From positions 1 to 64,000 of the forward strand of contig JANQRT010000050.1 of assembly GCA_028284385.1 (NCBI GenBank): DNA of 64,000 bases, read 5' to 3'. Under the pieces are notes generated by a model that ran no database searches, had not been told where the DNA came from, and saw only the letters and a program-made list of their open reading frames with translations. This DNA is from Opitutaceae bacterium (GTDB taxonomy: Bacteria > Verrucomicrobiota > Verrucomicrobiia > Opitutales > Opitutaceae). How positions within the stretch are numbered: position 1 is the stretch's first letter; each line of letters starts with the position of its first letter. The translations under genes were made by a program, and so were the position numbers. Below, piece by piece: positions 8,339 through 18,169 of this stretch.

Positions 8339-10192
8339 TTATCGATTTTCCAAGGCCACCATAAGAATGCTGATATCGGCAGGATTCACACCGCTGATCC
8401 GGCCGGCCTGAGCAAGGTTGGCTGGCTTCATTTCAGCCAGCTTGAGAGCGCTTTCCTTGCGAAGCCCAGTGATCTGAAGGTAGTTAAAATCGAAGGGCAA
8501 TCGGATGTTTTCCACATTTTTCAGCTTCTCAATTTGCCTGAGTTCACGCTGCAAATATCCGTCATATTTTATACGATAAACGACTTCGCTTTTAACTTCG
8601 GGCTCCTGGTTGGAAACTTCAGCTGGGAGCTCCGTTTCGTTATCGCCCCGCCGCAAAATGGTCGCCCAAGAATCTTGCCCTCTTCGATTCGACTCCATCC
8701 AAGAAACAACGCGGTTTATCTCGTCTCGCTTTTTCTCGATGCGAGACACCCTACTCTCGGAAATAAGTCCATAACGTTTGGCATAATCCAACAGCCGAAG
8801 CTCAGCGCTGCTATGATTAAACAGCAGTCGATATTCAGCACGACTGGTAAACATACGATAAGGCTCCTGAGTGCCTTTAGTTACCAGATCATCGATGAGC
8901 ACCCCAATGTAGCCATCATGCCTCTTTAAAATGATGGGCTCTTCTCCCCTAACCTTCGACGCCGCGTTGACTCCCGCAATGAGCCCTTGGCAGCCCGCTT
9001 CTTCGTAGCCGGACGTTCCGTTAATCTGACCTGCGAAAAAGAGATTCTCTACTTTCTTTGATTCGAGGTGCGGGAAAAGCTGAGTTGGCGGCGCGAAGTC
9101 GTACTCCACCGCATAGGCCGGCCTCAGTAAATGAGCCTTTTCCAGGCCGGGAATGGTGGCCATCATCTCAATTTGAGTTTCGAACGGAAGGCTCGTTGAG
9201 AGTCCATTTATGTAGTACTCATTCGTATGCCGTCCTTCAGGCTCAAGAAAAAGCATGTGGCGTGGCTTATCGGCAAACCGGACAAATTTATCCTCAATAC
9301 TGGGGCAATATCGAGGCCCTGCCCCTTCAATTTCCCCTCCGTACATGGCCGATAAATGCAGATTCGCGTTTACCAAATCTTGGGTTTCTTGCGAAGTATA
9401 GGTTATCCAGCAGGATACTTGATTCTCGCCAGGCTCCCATCCGGCGAAGGATTCATCGAAATGTTCCACGTGGAACATATCCTCGCTATCCCGAGTATCA
9501 TGAAACGCAAAGAGCGTCGGCTCGGCATCGCCTTTTTGCTCCTCAAGCTTGGAAAAGTCGATGGAGCGGCCTAGAAGCCTCGGAGGCGTACCCGTCTTCA
9601 AACGTTCGAGCTCGATGCCCGCATCCAAGAAGCTTTGTGAAAGCGTTTTGGCCGAATAATCGCCCATGCGGCCGCCTTCGTTTTTGTTGCGGCCGATATG
9701 CATCAAGCCACGAAGGAACGTGCCCGTAGTGATAATCACGGTCTTGCCAAAGAAGTCTACATCGAGATTGGTCTGGCAGCCGACGACACGATCACCCTCG
9801 AAAATCAGTCCCGTCACCGTTGCCTGAAAAACGCTCAGATTTGGCTGATGCTCGAGCACGTGCTTCATGCGTAAGGCATAAGCTCTCTTGTCGCACTGAG
9901 CTCGAGGAGACTGAACAGCGAGTCCTTTGGAAGCGTTTAGAAGTCGAAACTGGATGGCCGTAACATCGGTGTTGATGGCCATCTCTCCACCCAGCGCATC
10001 TATCTCGCGAACAATATGCCCCTTGGCAATCCCACCAATGGCAGGATTGCAACTCATCTGAGCGATCGTATCGATATTCCCACTCAGAATGAGCGTGCGA
10101 GCCCCCATACGAGCAGATGCCAGACCGGCTTCACAACCAGCATGACCAGCGCCGCAGACGATGACGTCAAAAGGCTCTTTGCCAAAATTCAT
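8339..10192 (-). CDS. mnmG: tRNA uridine 5-carboxymethylaminomethyl modification enzyme MnmG
   Basis: MnmG (GidA) works with MnmE to place the cmnm5 group on U34 of tRNAs, using FAD, methylene-tetrahydrofolate and glycine. The 617-residue protein is full length. It has the FAD-binding start DVIVCGAGHAGCEAGLASARMG (shown in outline), the CNPAIGGIAKGH motif near residues 47-58, GTFLRGLMHIGR, and the conserved GLQ-type second motif EEAGCQGLIAGVNAA near residue 400. The C-terminal helical MnmE-binding domain is present. A 16-18 base parS-like palindrome lies inside the gene and encodes the MFHVEH residues. mnmE follows upstream on the same strand with a 117-base gap. Confidence 0.97.
   Translation of the reverse strand: MNFGKEPFDVIVCGAGHAGCEAGLASARMGARTLILSGNIDTIAQMSCNPAIGGIAKGHIVREIDALGGEMAINTDVTAIQFRLLNASKGLAVQSPRAQCDKRAYALRMKHVLEHQPNLSVFQATVTGLIFEGDRVVGCQTNLDVDFFGKTVIITTGTFLRGLMHIGRNKNEGGRMGDYSAKTLSQSFLDAGIELERLKTGTPPRLLGRSIDFSKLEEQKGDAEPTLFAFHDTRDSEDMFHVEHFDESFAGWEPGENQVSCWITYTSQETQDLVNANLHLSAMYGGEIEGAGPRYCPSIEDKFVRFADKPRHMLFLEPEGRHTNEYYINGLSTSLPFETQIEMMATIPGLEKAHLLRPAYAVEYDFAPPTQLFPHLESKKVENLFFAGQINGTSGYEEAGCQGLIAGVNAASKVRGEEPIILKRHDGYIGVLIDDLVTKGTQEPYRMFTSRAEYRLLFNHSSAELRLLDYAKRYGLISESRVSRIEKKRDEINRVVSWMESNRRGQDSWATILRRGDNETELPAEVSNQEPEVKSEVVYRIKYDGYLQRELRQIEKLKNVENIRLPFDFNYLQITGLRKESALKLAEMKPANLAQAGRISGVNPADISILMVALENR
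9461..9478. promoter_or_regulatory. parS: parS-like ParB-binding palindrome
   Basis: ATGTTCCACGTGGAACAT is a perfect 18-base palindrome. Its core, TGTTCCACGTGGAACA, matches the general bacterial parS consensus TGTTNCACGTGNAACA. ParB binds such sites and spreads to organise and segregate the replication origin region. parS sites are often found inside coding sequence near the origin, commonly close to mnmG (gidA), rsmG and parAB. Here it lies within mnmG. I found no second copy in the window. Confidence 0.8.
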
Positions 10193-10309
10193 GAGAGCAG
10201 CAAGATAGACAGCGGGTAGGGGAGCTCAAGTCGATACGCCAGGAAATCGTTCGGCATCAGCAAACTAGGCATAAGTCCTTTAATCGGAAGCGGTTGCAAG
10301 CCAGATAGC

Positions 10310-11674
10310 TTATTTGCCGATACAAAAGGTTGAGAACAGCCGATCAAGCATCGCTTCATTATCGATACGACCAAGAATCGAGCCTATCGCGTCCAAAGCG
10401 CCACGCATGTCACTCGCGATCAGTTCCGCTGGATCTTCGGATTCCAGCTTATCACGAGCAGCTACAAGACAGGATAGTAAACTTTTAAGAGCTTCGCTAT
10501 GACGAGCGTTTACCAAGATCAAGTCATCCTCTTGCGAGGAGAAGGAAGAATCGATTAGCTTCATTACCTCCGTTTTCAAAGTATCAATACCCGTTCGATT
10601 GAGTGCGGAGATCAGAATATTTGGAAATGCCTGAAACTCTGCATCCAATGCCACAATGTTTCCGAGGTCCGCTTTGTTCTGCAGAACAATGCAGTTACCG
10701 GGATTGAGTCGCTGCCTGATTTCATCAGGAAGAGCGGGGCAGGGGAGCGTAGCGTCAAGCACCAGAAGAAAAATGTCTGCTTCTTCGGTAAGCTCGATCG
10801 TTTTACGAATGCCTGCCATTTCAATCCCAGTCTCAGCCTCTCTTAATCCAGCTGTATCCATTAATTGTATACTATGCGGCCCGATTATGATCCGCTCCCT
10901 TAAAAAATCGCGAGTGGTGCCAGGCTCTTCGCTGACAATCGCTCTTTCGAATCCAAGCAAGCAATTCAGCAGCGAACTTTTACCGGCATTAGGCTCCCCT
11001 AAAATAAGCGTTTTGACCCCATCTCTTAGAAAGGCGCCGTATTTACTGCTGTCGATCAATCGAGAGCAAAAATCTATAAGTCTTTGCAGGCGAACAATAT
11101 GCTGGGCTTTTTGCTCTTTAGGAAGGTCCTCTTCAGGAAAGTCGATGTAGGCTTCAATAAACGCAATGCTATTGATGAGATCGTCTTTCAAAGCGCCCAA
11201 CTGACGACCAAAGGCTCCTTTCAATTGATTATTCGCAGCCTGGATCGCCTTGTCGCTACGAGCTTGAATAAGCTCCATCACCGCCTCGGCCTGGGTAAGA
11301 TCAATCCGTCCATTGAGAAAAGCTCTTCGAGTGAATTCACCCGGATCCGCAGTCCTGCATCCTCGAGCAATCAGGTCTTCTAAAACCCTCGCCACAATCA
11401 GCGGATTTCCATGGCAGGAAATTTCAAGGGTGTCCTCGCCGGAGAAGGAATTGGGCTCTTGAAAGTAGCAGTAGATGACATCGTCCAGAATATCACCCGC
11501 TTGGGATTGATAGCTGGCGTGGTAGGAATGCCGCGGCTCCGGATTTGCCTGACGGTTGAAAATGGCTTTGCAAAGCGAGAGGCAGGCGGGGCCGGAAATG
11601 CGAATCATGGCAATCGCGCTCTCTCCTTTTGGGGTGGCCGCAGCCGCTATGGTATCTGTTTGCCCAGTTGCCAT
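10310..11674 (-). CDS. mnmE: tRNA modification GTPase MnmE
   Basis: MnmE is the GTPase partner of MnmG in U34 modification. The 454-residue protein starts with TDTIAAAATPKGESAIAMIRISG, the family N-terminus that binds tetrahydrofolate (here in outline). The helical domain is interrupted by the G domain, with G1 GEPNAGKSSLLNCLLG near residue 229, the switch TTRDFLRE, G3 DTAGLRE and G4 NKAD. The protein ends FCIGK, the invariant C-terminus with the catalytic cysteine. It is upstream of mnmG on the same strand, and the two are probably co-transcribed. Confidence 0.97.
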   Translation of the reverse strand: MATGQTDTIAAAATPKGESAIAMIRISGPACLSLCKAIFNRQANPEPRHSYHASYQSQAGDILDDVIYCYFQEPNSFSGEDTLEISCHGNPLIVARVLEDLIARGCRTADPGEFTRRAFLNGRIDLTQAEAVMELIQARSDKAIQAANNQLKGAFGRQLGALKDDLINSIAFIEAYIDFPEEDLPKEQKAQHIVRLQRLIDFCSRLIDSSKYGAFLRDGVKTLILGEPNAGKSSLLNCLLGFERAIVSEEPGTTRDFLRERIIIGPHSIQLMDTAGLREAETGIEMAGIRKTIELTEEADIFLLVLDATLPCPALPDEIRQRLNPGNCIVLQNKADLGNIVALDAEFQAFPNILISALNRTGIDTLKTEVMKLIDSSFSSQEDDLILVNARHSEALKSLLSCLVAARDKLESEDPAELIASDMRGALDAIGSILGRIDNEAMLDRLFSTFCIGK

Positions 11675-11727
11675 GGTGTCGAAATAGAAACCGGTAAGTT
11701 GTCCAGGCGAGTAGGGGACTCAACGAC

Positions 11728-11753
11728 AAAAAAGGGCCGCTTGTAGCGACCCT
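11728..11753 (-). terminator. Rho-independent terminator after recA
   Basis: Read on the minus strand, AGGGTCGCT and AGCGGCCCT form a 9-base stem (one G-T pair) around a 3-base loop and are followed by TTTTTT. It starts about 44 bases after the recA stop and before mnmE, so it should separate the two transcripts. Confidence 0.8.
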
Positions 11754-11796
11754 AAGATAAAAGCCTGAAAACTAAATCTACACTTATTTTAAGTAT

Positions 11797-12858
11797 CTAA
11801 GCCTCAACAGCTTCTTCCAGTTGCTCAGCATCGGAGGCCTCCGGATTTACGATCTCAATAACCGCAGCGGAGATTTTCTCAGCGATGTCAGGATGCTCCA
11901 GGAGGAAATTCTTAGCAGCTTCTCGACCTTGGCCAACCAGCTCGCCTTCGTACGAAATCCATGCCCCTTTCTTGTCGAGGACCTTGTGCTCGATACCGAG
12001 ATCGATGATGGAGCCTGTCTTGGAAATCCCCTCGTTGTACATGATGTCAAACTCGCAATCGGTGAAAGGCGGAGCCACCTTGTTCTTTACCACCTTAACG
12101 CGAGTCCGGTTACCCATGACCGTACCCGAAGTATCCTTGATCTGCCCAATCCGACGAATATCCATTCGCACTGAAGAGAAGAATTTGAGGGCTCGACCGC
12201 CAGGAGTGGTTTCCGGACTGCCAAACATGACCCCAATTTTCTCACGTATCTGATTGGTGAACAAACAGATACATTTAGTGCGATTCACGATCCCGGTCAA
12301 GCGGCGCATAGCTTGACTCATCAGTCGGGCTTGAGAACCAACTGTCGCATCCCCCATTTGCCCATCAAGCTCTGCTTGAGAAACCAGAGCAGCCACCGAA
12401 TCGATAATGATCACATCGATGGAATTGGACCGAATCAGCGTTTCCGCAATATTCAAGGCATCTTCACCGCTGTCAGGCTGAGAAACGAGAAGATCGTCGA
12501 GATTCACTCCCAGACGACGCGCGTATTTTGGATCCAAGGCGTGCTCGACATCGATGAAGGCAGCCAAACCGCCATTCCGCTGGGCTTCGGCGATCAAGCC
12601 TAGACAAAGCGTTGTCTTGCCAGAGGATTCCGGTCCGTAGATTTCACAAATGCGGCCTCGTGGCAGACCGCCAACGCCAAGGGCCAAGTCCAATGACAAC
12701 GATCCCGTGGAAATCGTTTCCACTTGCATGTGGGTACCGCTTCCCAGCCTCATAATCGAGCCTTCGCCAAATTGTTTGGTGATCGCGGAAATAGCCATTT
12801 CCACGTTCTTTTCTTTATTGTCTGCCGAGGGTAGCGGGTTGGTTTTGCCTTTTGCCAT
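11797..12858 (-). CDS. recA: Recombinase RecA
   Basis: RecA forms filaments on single-stranded DNA, carries out strand exchange and triggers LexA cleavage. The 353-residue protein has Walker [11 protein letters not shown] near residue 74, [18 protein letters not shown], Walker [12 protein letters not shown], and the L1/L2 DNA-binding loops including [18 protein letters not shown] and [19 protein letters not shown] residues (here [18 protein letters not shown]). The acidic C-terminal tail ([12 protein letters not shown]) is typical. The 298-base gap upstream carries its promoter; I could not identify a convincing LexA box there. Confidence 0.98.
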   Translation of the reverse strand: MAKGKTNPLPSADNKEKNVEMAISAITKQFGEGSIMRLGSGTHMQVETISTGSLSLDLALGVGGLPRGRICEIYGPESSGKTTLCLGLIAEAQRNGGLAAFIDVEHALDPKYARRLGVNLDDLLVSQPDSGEDALNIAETLIRSNSIDVIIIDSVAALVSQAELDGQMGDATVGSQARLMSQAMRRLTGIVNRTKCICLFTNQIREKIGVMFGSPETTPGGRALKFFSSVRMDIRRIGQIKDTSGTVMGNRTRVKVVKNKVAPPFTDCEFDIMYNEGISKTGSIIDLGIEHKVLDKKGAWISYEGELVGQGREAAKNFLLEHPDIAEKISAAVIEIVNPEASDAEQLEEAVEA

Positions 12859-13156
12859 AGATATTAGGAATGGGTTGGTTTTCAGGTAATTTTGTTAGTT
12901 GCGAATACTGCGTTCGAGCTCTCTTCGAATCAAGGCTTCACTACAAATTCATTGGCATATTAATGGCTCAACTAAGACATCGATTGTCCTATGCCCGGGT
13001 GAGTTGAAATTTTGCCGAAGAAAGACTATTGTCACCTTGCTGTTTCCTGGAACTGGCTATGGGCGGCAGAAAAATACTTGCAGAATAGTATGGCCCTCGT
13101 TGAACATGTTGTTTCATAGCCGAAATAGGCATAGAACCTGCAAAACAATAGATCAT

Positions 13157-13492
13157 ATGAAGATTAAAGCATATCTGAAACCGCAATGCGGCTGGAGTAT
13201 GGGCGTTCGCGCCATCATGTCGAAGTACGGTCTGGAATACGAAGACATCGATATCATCAACAGCCAGGAAAACTATGCTGAAATGGTCGCCAAGTCCGGC
13301 CAGCCGTTGTCCCCCTGCGTGGAAGTCGACGGCATCATGCTAGCGGACGTTAGCGGAGAGGAAGTAGAGGATTACCTCTTAAAGAATGGACTGGTCGAAA
13401 CTACCGACCGCGATGCAGACGCTCCAACCGATCGGGGATGCACCGATGAGGAGCATAAAAAGATGCAATCCCAGCCCATTCGATTCTTCTAG
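13157..13492 (+). CDS. Monothiol glutaredoxin-like protein
   Basis: The 111-residue product has a glutaredoxin-type thioredoxin fold: strand MKIKAYLKP, then the active-site sequence C11-G-W-S14, and further on LSPCVEVDG, where the cis-proline region normally lies, and GIMLADVSGEEVEDYLL. With Ser in place of the second Cys it would act by a monothiol mechanism. I chose the ATG at 13157 because the fold begins exactly there; an in-frame extension upstream to 12899 has no protein-like character. A C-terminal tail rich in Asp, Thr and Cys (TDRGCTDEEHKK) follows. The partner is unknown. A strong terminator lies directly downstream. Confidence 0.8.
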   Translation: MKIKAYLKPQCGWSMGVRAIMSKYGLEYEDIDIINSQENYAEMVAKSGQPLSPCVEVDGIMLADVSGEEVEDYLLKNGLVETTDRDADAPTDRGCTDEEHKKMQSQPIRFF

Positions 13493-13517
13493 AGACAAAA
13501 GACCAGAGAATCCAAAA

Positions 13518-13545
13518 GGGGCCGGAAAACGATTCCGGCCTTTTT
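13518..13545 (+). terminator. Rho-independent terminator between glutaredoxin and gltB
   Basis: GGCCGGAA (13520-13527), loop AACGA and TTCCGGCC (13533-13540) form a perfect 8-base GC-rich stem, followed by TTTTT. It ends the glutaredoxin transcript 25-50 bases after its stop and shows that gltB is transcribed from its own promoter in the 48 bases or so that follow, or by read-through. Confidence 0.88.
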
Positions 13546-13593
13546 CGCCTACCTGTACAGTTAAAGCACTATCCAACGACACCCAAATACTGA

Positions 13594-16500
13594 ATGAACC
13601 AGATTCACCCATCACCTCTTTATAAGAAAGAATACGAACACGACGCGTGCGGCGTCGGTTTCCTAGCGAACATCAATGGCGAAGCGTCGCATGAGCTTTT
13701 AAAGAAAACGATTCAGGCGCTCAAAAATCTCGCTCATCGTGGAGCGATCGACGCCGACTCTATTACGGGCGATGGTTCTGGAATCCTAACCCAAATTCCG
13801 CACGAGCTTTTCAGAGCTTCCTTGGAGGAAAAGGGGAAGCATCTCTACCACAACGAAGATCTAGGAGTGGGAGTCATTTTCCTGCCGCGCTACGACGAAT
13901 ACGCCCAATCGCACGGAAAGAAGATCGTCGAGGAAACGGTGAAAAAAGAAGGCCTCGTTTTTCTAGACTGGCGCGAGGTACCGGTAGATTCGAGCTGTTT
14001 GGGTCGCAAGGCTGAGGAAACGCAGCCTAAAATCGTCCAGGCATTGGTCGCGAAAACTGGCGAAATGCCGGTGGACGATTACGAACGTAAGCTGTTTCTC
14101 GTCCAAAAGATATGCGAGCGGAAGGCGACGGAGGCAAATATCGAGAACTTCTACATCTGCAGCTTCTCCAACCGCACCATTGTCTACAAGGGCATGCTCA
14201 ATTCCCCTCAGGTGCGCCAATTCTTCCCGGACCTGAAAAACAAGCTGTATAAAACGGCCTTCGCCATTTTCCACCAACGATATTCCACCAACACCTTTCC
14301 TCAATGGCACTTGGCCCAGCCATTCCGGATGCTAGCCCACAACGGGGAAATCAATACCATCCGTGGCAATCGTAATCTCATGCGAGCCCGGGAACGTTCC
14401 AATATTCATGGCATTTGGGGCGACCGCTTTAGCGATCTGCGGCCTATCATTCAGCCCGATATGTCGGACTCGGCTAGTTTCGACAACGCCCTCCAACTGG
14501 TAACTCTTGGAGGACGCAATGCGCTGCATGCTGCCATGATGATGATGCCCCCAGCCTGGGAGAACAATAAGCTGTTGGATGAGAACCTGCGCGGATTTTA
14601 TGAATACCACGCTTGCATGCTCGAACCCTGGGACGGTCCAGCGGCAATCGCTTTCACTGACGGACGCTACGTTGCCGCATCGCTTGACCGAAACGGTCTG
14701 AGACCGGCTCGGTATAAAATCTACGATGACGGAACCGTTCTACTCGCTTCCGAAATGGGCCTGATTGACGAGACCGATTTGCAAACCGTTAAGGCAGGCA
14801 GGCTGGGCCCTGGTAAAATGATCGCCATCGATTTGGAGGAGAAAAAGTTCCTGGAGAACGATGAGATCAAAGGCATGATCGGGAAGGATCCCAAGTTTCG
14901 CGAATGGTGCACTGATCATCTCATCGATATCCAACAGTTCGCTAGTGGATCCAAAGTCGAAGCCGCCAACAAGGAAGATGAGGATAAGCGACTTCAACTG
15001 GCCTTTGGCTGGGAGAAGGACGAATTCGATACCATTCTCAAGCCGATGGCTAACAATGGCCAAGAAGCATTGGGCTCTATGGGGGACGATACGCCATTGG
15101 CCTTCATGTCTCGCAAGCCGCGACTTCTATACACATACTTCAAGCAACTCTTCGCTCAGGTAACCAATCCGCCTATCGACTCGATTCGCGAAAGGCCAGT
15201 TATGTCGACGAACATGTTTTTGGGTGGCCGTTTGGCGTTGCTTGAGGATCGTCCAAGAAGTTCGGGTTTCGTTAAGACCCATTCGCCAGTATTGTTCAAT
15301 CAAGAGCTCGATAGCCTTTACAATGTAAAGTTCCTTAAGGATCGCGTTATCAGGATCGACGCCACTTTCGACGCGGCAGTGGGAGCGATGGGTCTCGAGG
15401 CTGCGGTGCATAGCCTAGCGGCGAGAGCCGTTAAAGCCGTAGAAGAGAAAACGGCCAAGGTTATTATCCTTTCTGATCGCGGAGTTAACAAAGACCGCGT
15501 GGGCATTCCCATGCTGCTGGCGGTGGGAGGGGTTCACCAGACGCTAGTTAAAGAAGGCCTGCGTATGAAGTGCGATATCGTGTGCGAAACGGGCGAAGCT
15601 CGGGATGTACACCAGATGGCCTGCCTACTCGGCTTTGGAGCAAACGCAGTCAACCCGTACATTGGCCTGGCGGTGATACGCAACTTGACGGAGAACGGCG
15701 AGTTAAATGAAGACGTCGATTTAGAAAAAGCCCTCTACAACTACCGGGCTGCCATCGAGAAAGGACTTCTCAAAATAATGGCCAAAATGGGCATCAGCAC
15801 ATTGTTCAGCTATTGCCGAGCCCAGATTTTTGAAGCGATAGGTCTGTCCCAACGCCTCATCGATGAATGCTTCTTCGGAACGCCAACCCCAATTGGCGGC
15901 ATAAGCTATGAGCAGATAGGCGACGACACTTTGGCCCGCCATACGATGGCATTTGAGGAGGAGGACCCCGCATTGACCAGCGCCGGCTACTATAAAGTGG
16001 TCCGCAAGGGCGGGGAATTCCATGCCTGGAACCCGAAGGTAGTGGGAGGCATGCATCGATTCCTCAAAACTTCGAAGGAAGAGGACTTTGCCAAATACAG
16101 AGATCAAGCGGACCAGCATCAGCCTTATGGCATAAAAGATCTGCTACGAATAAAATTTCCAGAGAAAGGAATCGAGCCGGGTCAGGTTGAACCGATCGAA
16201 GAGGTTCGGCGTCGCTTCACAACCGCAGCTATGTCCCTCGGGGCGCTTTCTCCTGAATGCCACGAGACACTGGCCATCGCCATGAATCGGATCGGCGGAA
16301 AATCGAACTCAGGCGAAGGCGGAGAAGATCCACGCCGCTATACGTTGTTGGAAAGTGGAGACAACGCCTCATCAGCCATTAAACAGGTCGCTTCAGGGCG
16401 CTTCGGCGTCACCGCCGAATATCTGTCGACGGCCAAGGAGATCGAAATTAAAATGGCCCAAGGCGCCAAGCCGGGCGAAGGTGGCCAGTTGATGGGGCAT

Positions 16501-18123
16501 AAGGTTTCCCCGCTTATCGCGCGCTTGCGCTTCAGCGTACCGGGCGTAACGCTTATTTCGCCTCCACCGCATCACGATATTTACTCGATCGAAGATCTCG
16601 CTCAATTGATCTTCGATTTGAAGGAAGTGAATCCAAGAGCCAAGGTTTGCGTGAAGCTCGTATCGAGCTCGGGAGTAGGAACCGTCGCCGCGGGTGTCGC
16701 CAAGGCCTATGCGGATGTCATTCTTATTTCAGGACACGACGGAGGAACGGGCGCTTCACCTCTCTCGTCGATCAAGCACGCCGGTTCCTCTTGGGAAATC
16801 GGCTTGGCCGAGACCCATCAGGTTCTGATGATGAACGGCCTTCGCAACCGAGTGACGCTCCGTACTGATGGAGGCATGAAAACAGGTCGCGATATCATTC
16901 TGGCCGCGATTCTCGGCGCGGAAGAGTACAATTTCGGAACCGCAGCGATGATTGCGGCGAGCTGCGCAATGTTCCGTGTTTGCCATTTGAATACGTGTCC
17001 TGTGGGCGTCGCAACGCAACGAGAGGATCTAAGAGCGAAGTACAAAGGTACGCCGGAAAACGTTATCAACTACTTCAATGCGGTAGCCGAAGACGTGCGC
17101 GGATATCTAGCGAAGCTTGGCTACCGTAAGCTGGAGGATATCATCGGTCGCACTGAGCTGCTTGAGCAAATCGACGACGTGGAAAACGTTAAAACGAAAA
17201 TGGTTAACCTGAGCGGCTTGCTTCACAGTCCCGATCCCACAGGCGAAGCTCCTCGCACGCACACGCGGCCTCGCAACGAGCGTCTAGGTTTCGAGGGCTG
17301 TCTCGACCAAACCATCATTCAGGAATCGAAGGACGTGATCGTTGGACGTGTCGCCAGTTTCCGAGGCAATTACAAGGTGAAGAATACTGATCGTTGTTTA
17401 GGCACGCATTTGTCAGGAGAAATCGCATACGTGCGAGGAAGCAATCATCTTCCAGAGGCGTCGATAAATCTTCATTTCGAAGGGACGGCTGGACAAAGTT
17501 TCGGCACCTTCCTCACTCATGGAGTCCGCATGAAGCTTCAAGGCGAAGCAAACGACTATGTAGGCAAAGGCATGTCGGGCGGAGAAATTGTGATCCGTCC
17601 GAAGGAGGCCGAGACCTTTGTTTGGAAAGACAATATTATCATTGGCAACACCTGCCTCTACGGAGCTACGGGTGGCCACCTCTTCGCGGCCGGTCGCGCT
17701 GGCGAACGTTTTGGAGTTCGCAACAGCGGATCCGTTGCCGTTGTAGAAGGGGTAGGGGATCATGGTTGCGAATATATGACTGGAGGAACCATTGTGTGTC
17801 TCGGAAAAACGGGTACAAATTTCGGGGCCGGTATGAGCGGTGGCCTCGCATTCGTATACGACGATGCCAATGTATTCGAAAATATGTACAATCCGGAAAT
17901 GGTAGGCATCGAACGTTTGAACGATAGCGGGGAAGTGGACGCGTTGAGAAAAATTATTGAAACCCATGCCAGCGTAACCGAAAGTCCACACGCAAAGAGC
18001 CTTTTGGAAAACTGGCAGGAAACGGTCAGCAAGTTCTGGAAGGTCGTCCCTCATCCCTCTTCGCCAGATTTGCCTAAGGGTGTTTTAAAGCTGGAAGAAC
18101 TGAAGATTCCGGTACACGCTTAA
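13594..18123 (+). CDS. gltB: Glutamate synthase, large (alpha) subunit
   Basis: The enzyme makes two glutamates from glutamine and 2-oxoglutarate. The 1509-residue protein is full length. It has the N-terminal glutaminase domain with nucleophile C19 (EHDACGVGF), a central domain, the FMN/synthase domain with GEGGEDPRRY near residue 909 and the 3Fe-4S cluster cysteines in CRVCHLNTCPVG (preceded by SCAMF), and the C-terminal GXGXG beta-helix domain (MSGGEIVIR, GATGGHLFAAGRAGERFGVRNSG in outline). The first N-terminal residues before C19 are a short propeptide. The small subunit gltD is not next to it; the next gene is on the opposite strand, so the electron donor is encoded elsewhere or is ferredoxin. 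Confidence 0.96.
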   Translation: MNQIHPSPLYKKEYEHDACGVGFLANINGEASHELLKKTIQALKNLAHRGAIDADSITGDGSGILTQIPHELFRASLEEKGKHLYHNEDLGVGVIFLPRYDEYAQSHGKKIVEETVKKEGLVFLDWREVPVDSSCLGRKAEETQPKIVQALVAKTGEMPVDDYERKLFLVQKICERKATEANIENFYICSFSNRTIVYKGMLNSPQVRQFFPDLKNKLYKTAFAIFHQRYSTNTFPQWHLAQPFRMLAHNGEINTIRGNRNLMRARERSNIHGIWGDRFSDLRPIIQPDMSDSASFDNALQLVTLGGRNALHAAMMMMPPAWENNKLLDENLRGFYEYHACMLEPWDGPAAIAFTDGRYVAASLDRNGLRPARYKIYDDGTVLLASEMGLIDETDLQTVKAGRLGPGKMIAIDLEEKKFLENDEIKGMIGKDPKFREWCTDHLIDIQQFASGSKVEAANKEDEDKRLQLAFGWEKDEFDTILKPMANNGQEALGSMGDDTPLAFMSRKPRLLYTYFKQLFAQVTNPPIDSIRERPVMSTNMFLGGRLALLEDRPRSSGFVKTHSPVLFNQELDSLYNVKFLKDRVIRIDATFDAAVGAMGLEAAVHSLAARAVKAVEEKTAKVIILSDRGVNKDRVGIPMLLAVGGVHQTLVKEGLRMKCDIVCETGEARDVHQMACLLGFGANAVNPYIGLAVIRNLTENGELNEDVDLEKALYNYRAAIEKGLLKIMAKMGISTLFSYCRAQIFEAIGLSQRLIDECFFGTPTPIGGISYEQIGDDTLARHTMAFEEEDPALTSAGYYKVVRKGGEFHAWNPKVVGGMHRFLKTSKEEDFAKYRDQADQHQPYGIKDLLRIKFPEKGIEPGQVEPIEEVRRRFTTAAMSLGALSPECHETLAIAMNRIGGKSNSGEGGEDPRRYTLLESGDNASSAIKQVASGRFGVTAEYLSTAKEIEIKMAQGAKPGEGGQLMGHKVSPLIARLRFSVPGVTLISPPPHHDIYSIEDLAQLIFDLKEVNPRAKVCVKLVSSSGVGTVAAGVAKAYADVILISGHDGGTGASPLSSIKHAGSSWEIGLAETHQVLMMNGLRNRVTLRTDGGMKTGRDIILAAILGAEEYNFGTAAMIAASCAMFRVCHLNTCPVGVATQREDLRAKYKGTPENVINYFNAVAEDVRGYLAKLGYRKLEDIIGRTELLEQIDDVENVKTKMVNLSGLLHSPDPTGEAPRTHTRPRNERLGFEGCLDQTIIQESKDVIVGRVASFRGNYKVKNTDRCLGTHLSGEIAYVRGSNHLPEASINLHFEGTAGQSFGTFLTHGVRMKLQGEANDYVGKGMSGGEIVIRPKEAETFVWKDNIIIGNTCLYGATGGHLFAAGRAGERFGVRNSGSVAVVEGVGDHGCEYMTGGTIVCLGKTGTNFGAGMSGGLAFVYDDANVFENMYNPEMVGIERLNDSGEVDALRKIIETHASVTESPHAKSLLENWQETVSKFWKVVPHPSSPDLPKGVLKLEELKIPVHA

Positions 18124-18169
18124 AGCGAGTACCGGACCGTATCCAAATTTTTGGTCCTTGCTACCTCAA

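Noticed and set aside
8324..8929. Open frame of 201 codons on the plus strand
   Set aside because: Antisense to the mnmG 3' end; no conserved features.
9058..9729. Long open frame (223 codons) on the plus strand
   Set aside because: It lies wholly antisense to mnmG, whose protein sequence is unmistakable, and its translation is rich in Arg and Pro with no family character.
12899..13156. N-terminal extension of the glutaredoxin-like protein
   Set aside because: The in-frame 86 codons upstream of ATG 13157 have no protein-like character, while the glutaredoxin fold starts exactly at that ATG.
12859..13156. Possible LexA box upstream of recA
   Set aside because: Short partial palindromes such as CGAA-N7-TTCG and AACATGTT occur, but none matches a known LexA motif well, and the motif for this lineage cannot be verified here.
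17413..18054. Open frame of 213 codons on the minus strand
   Set aside because: Antisense shadow of the GltB C-terminal domain.
18131..18158. GGACC...GGTCC stem after gltB
   Set aside because: Only 5 base pairs with a 14-base loop and no following T-run, too weak to call a terminator.
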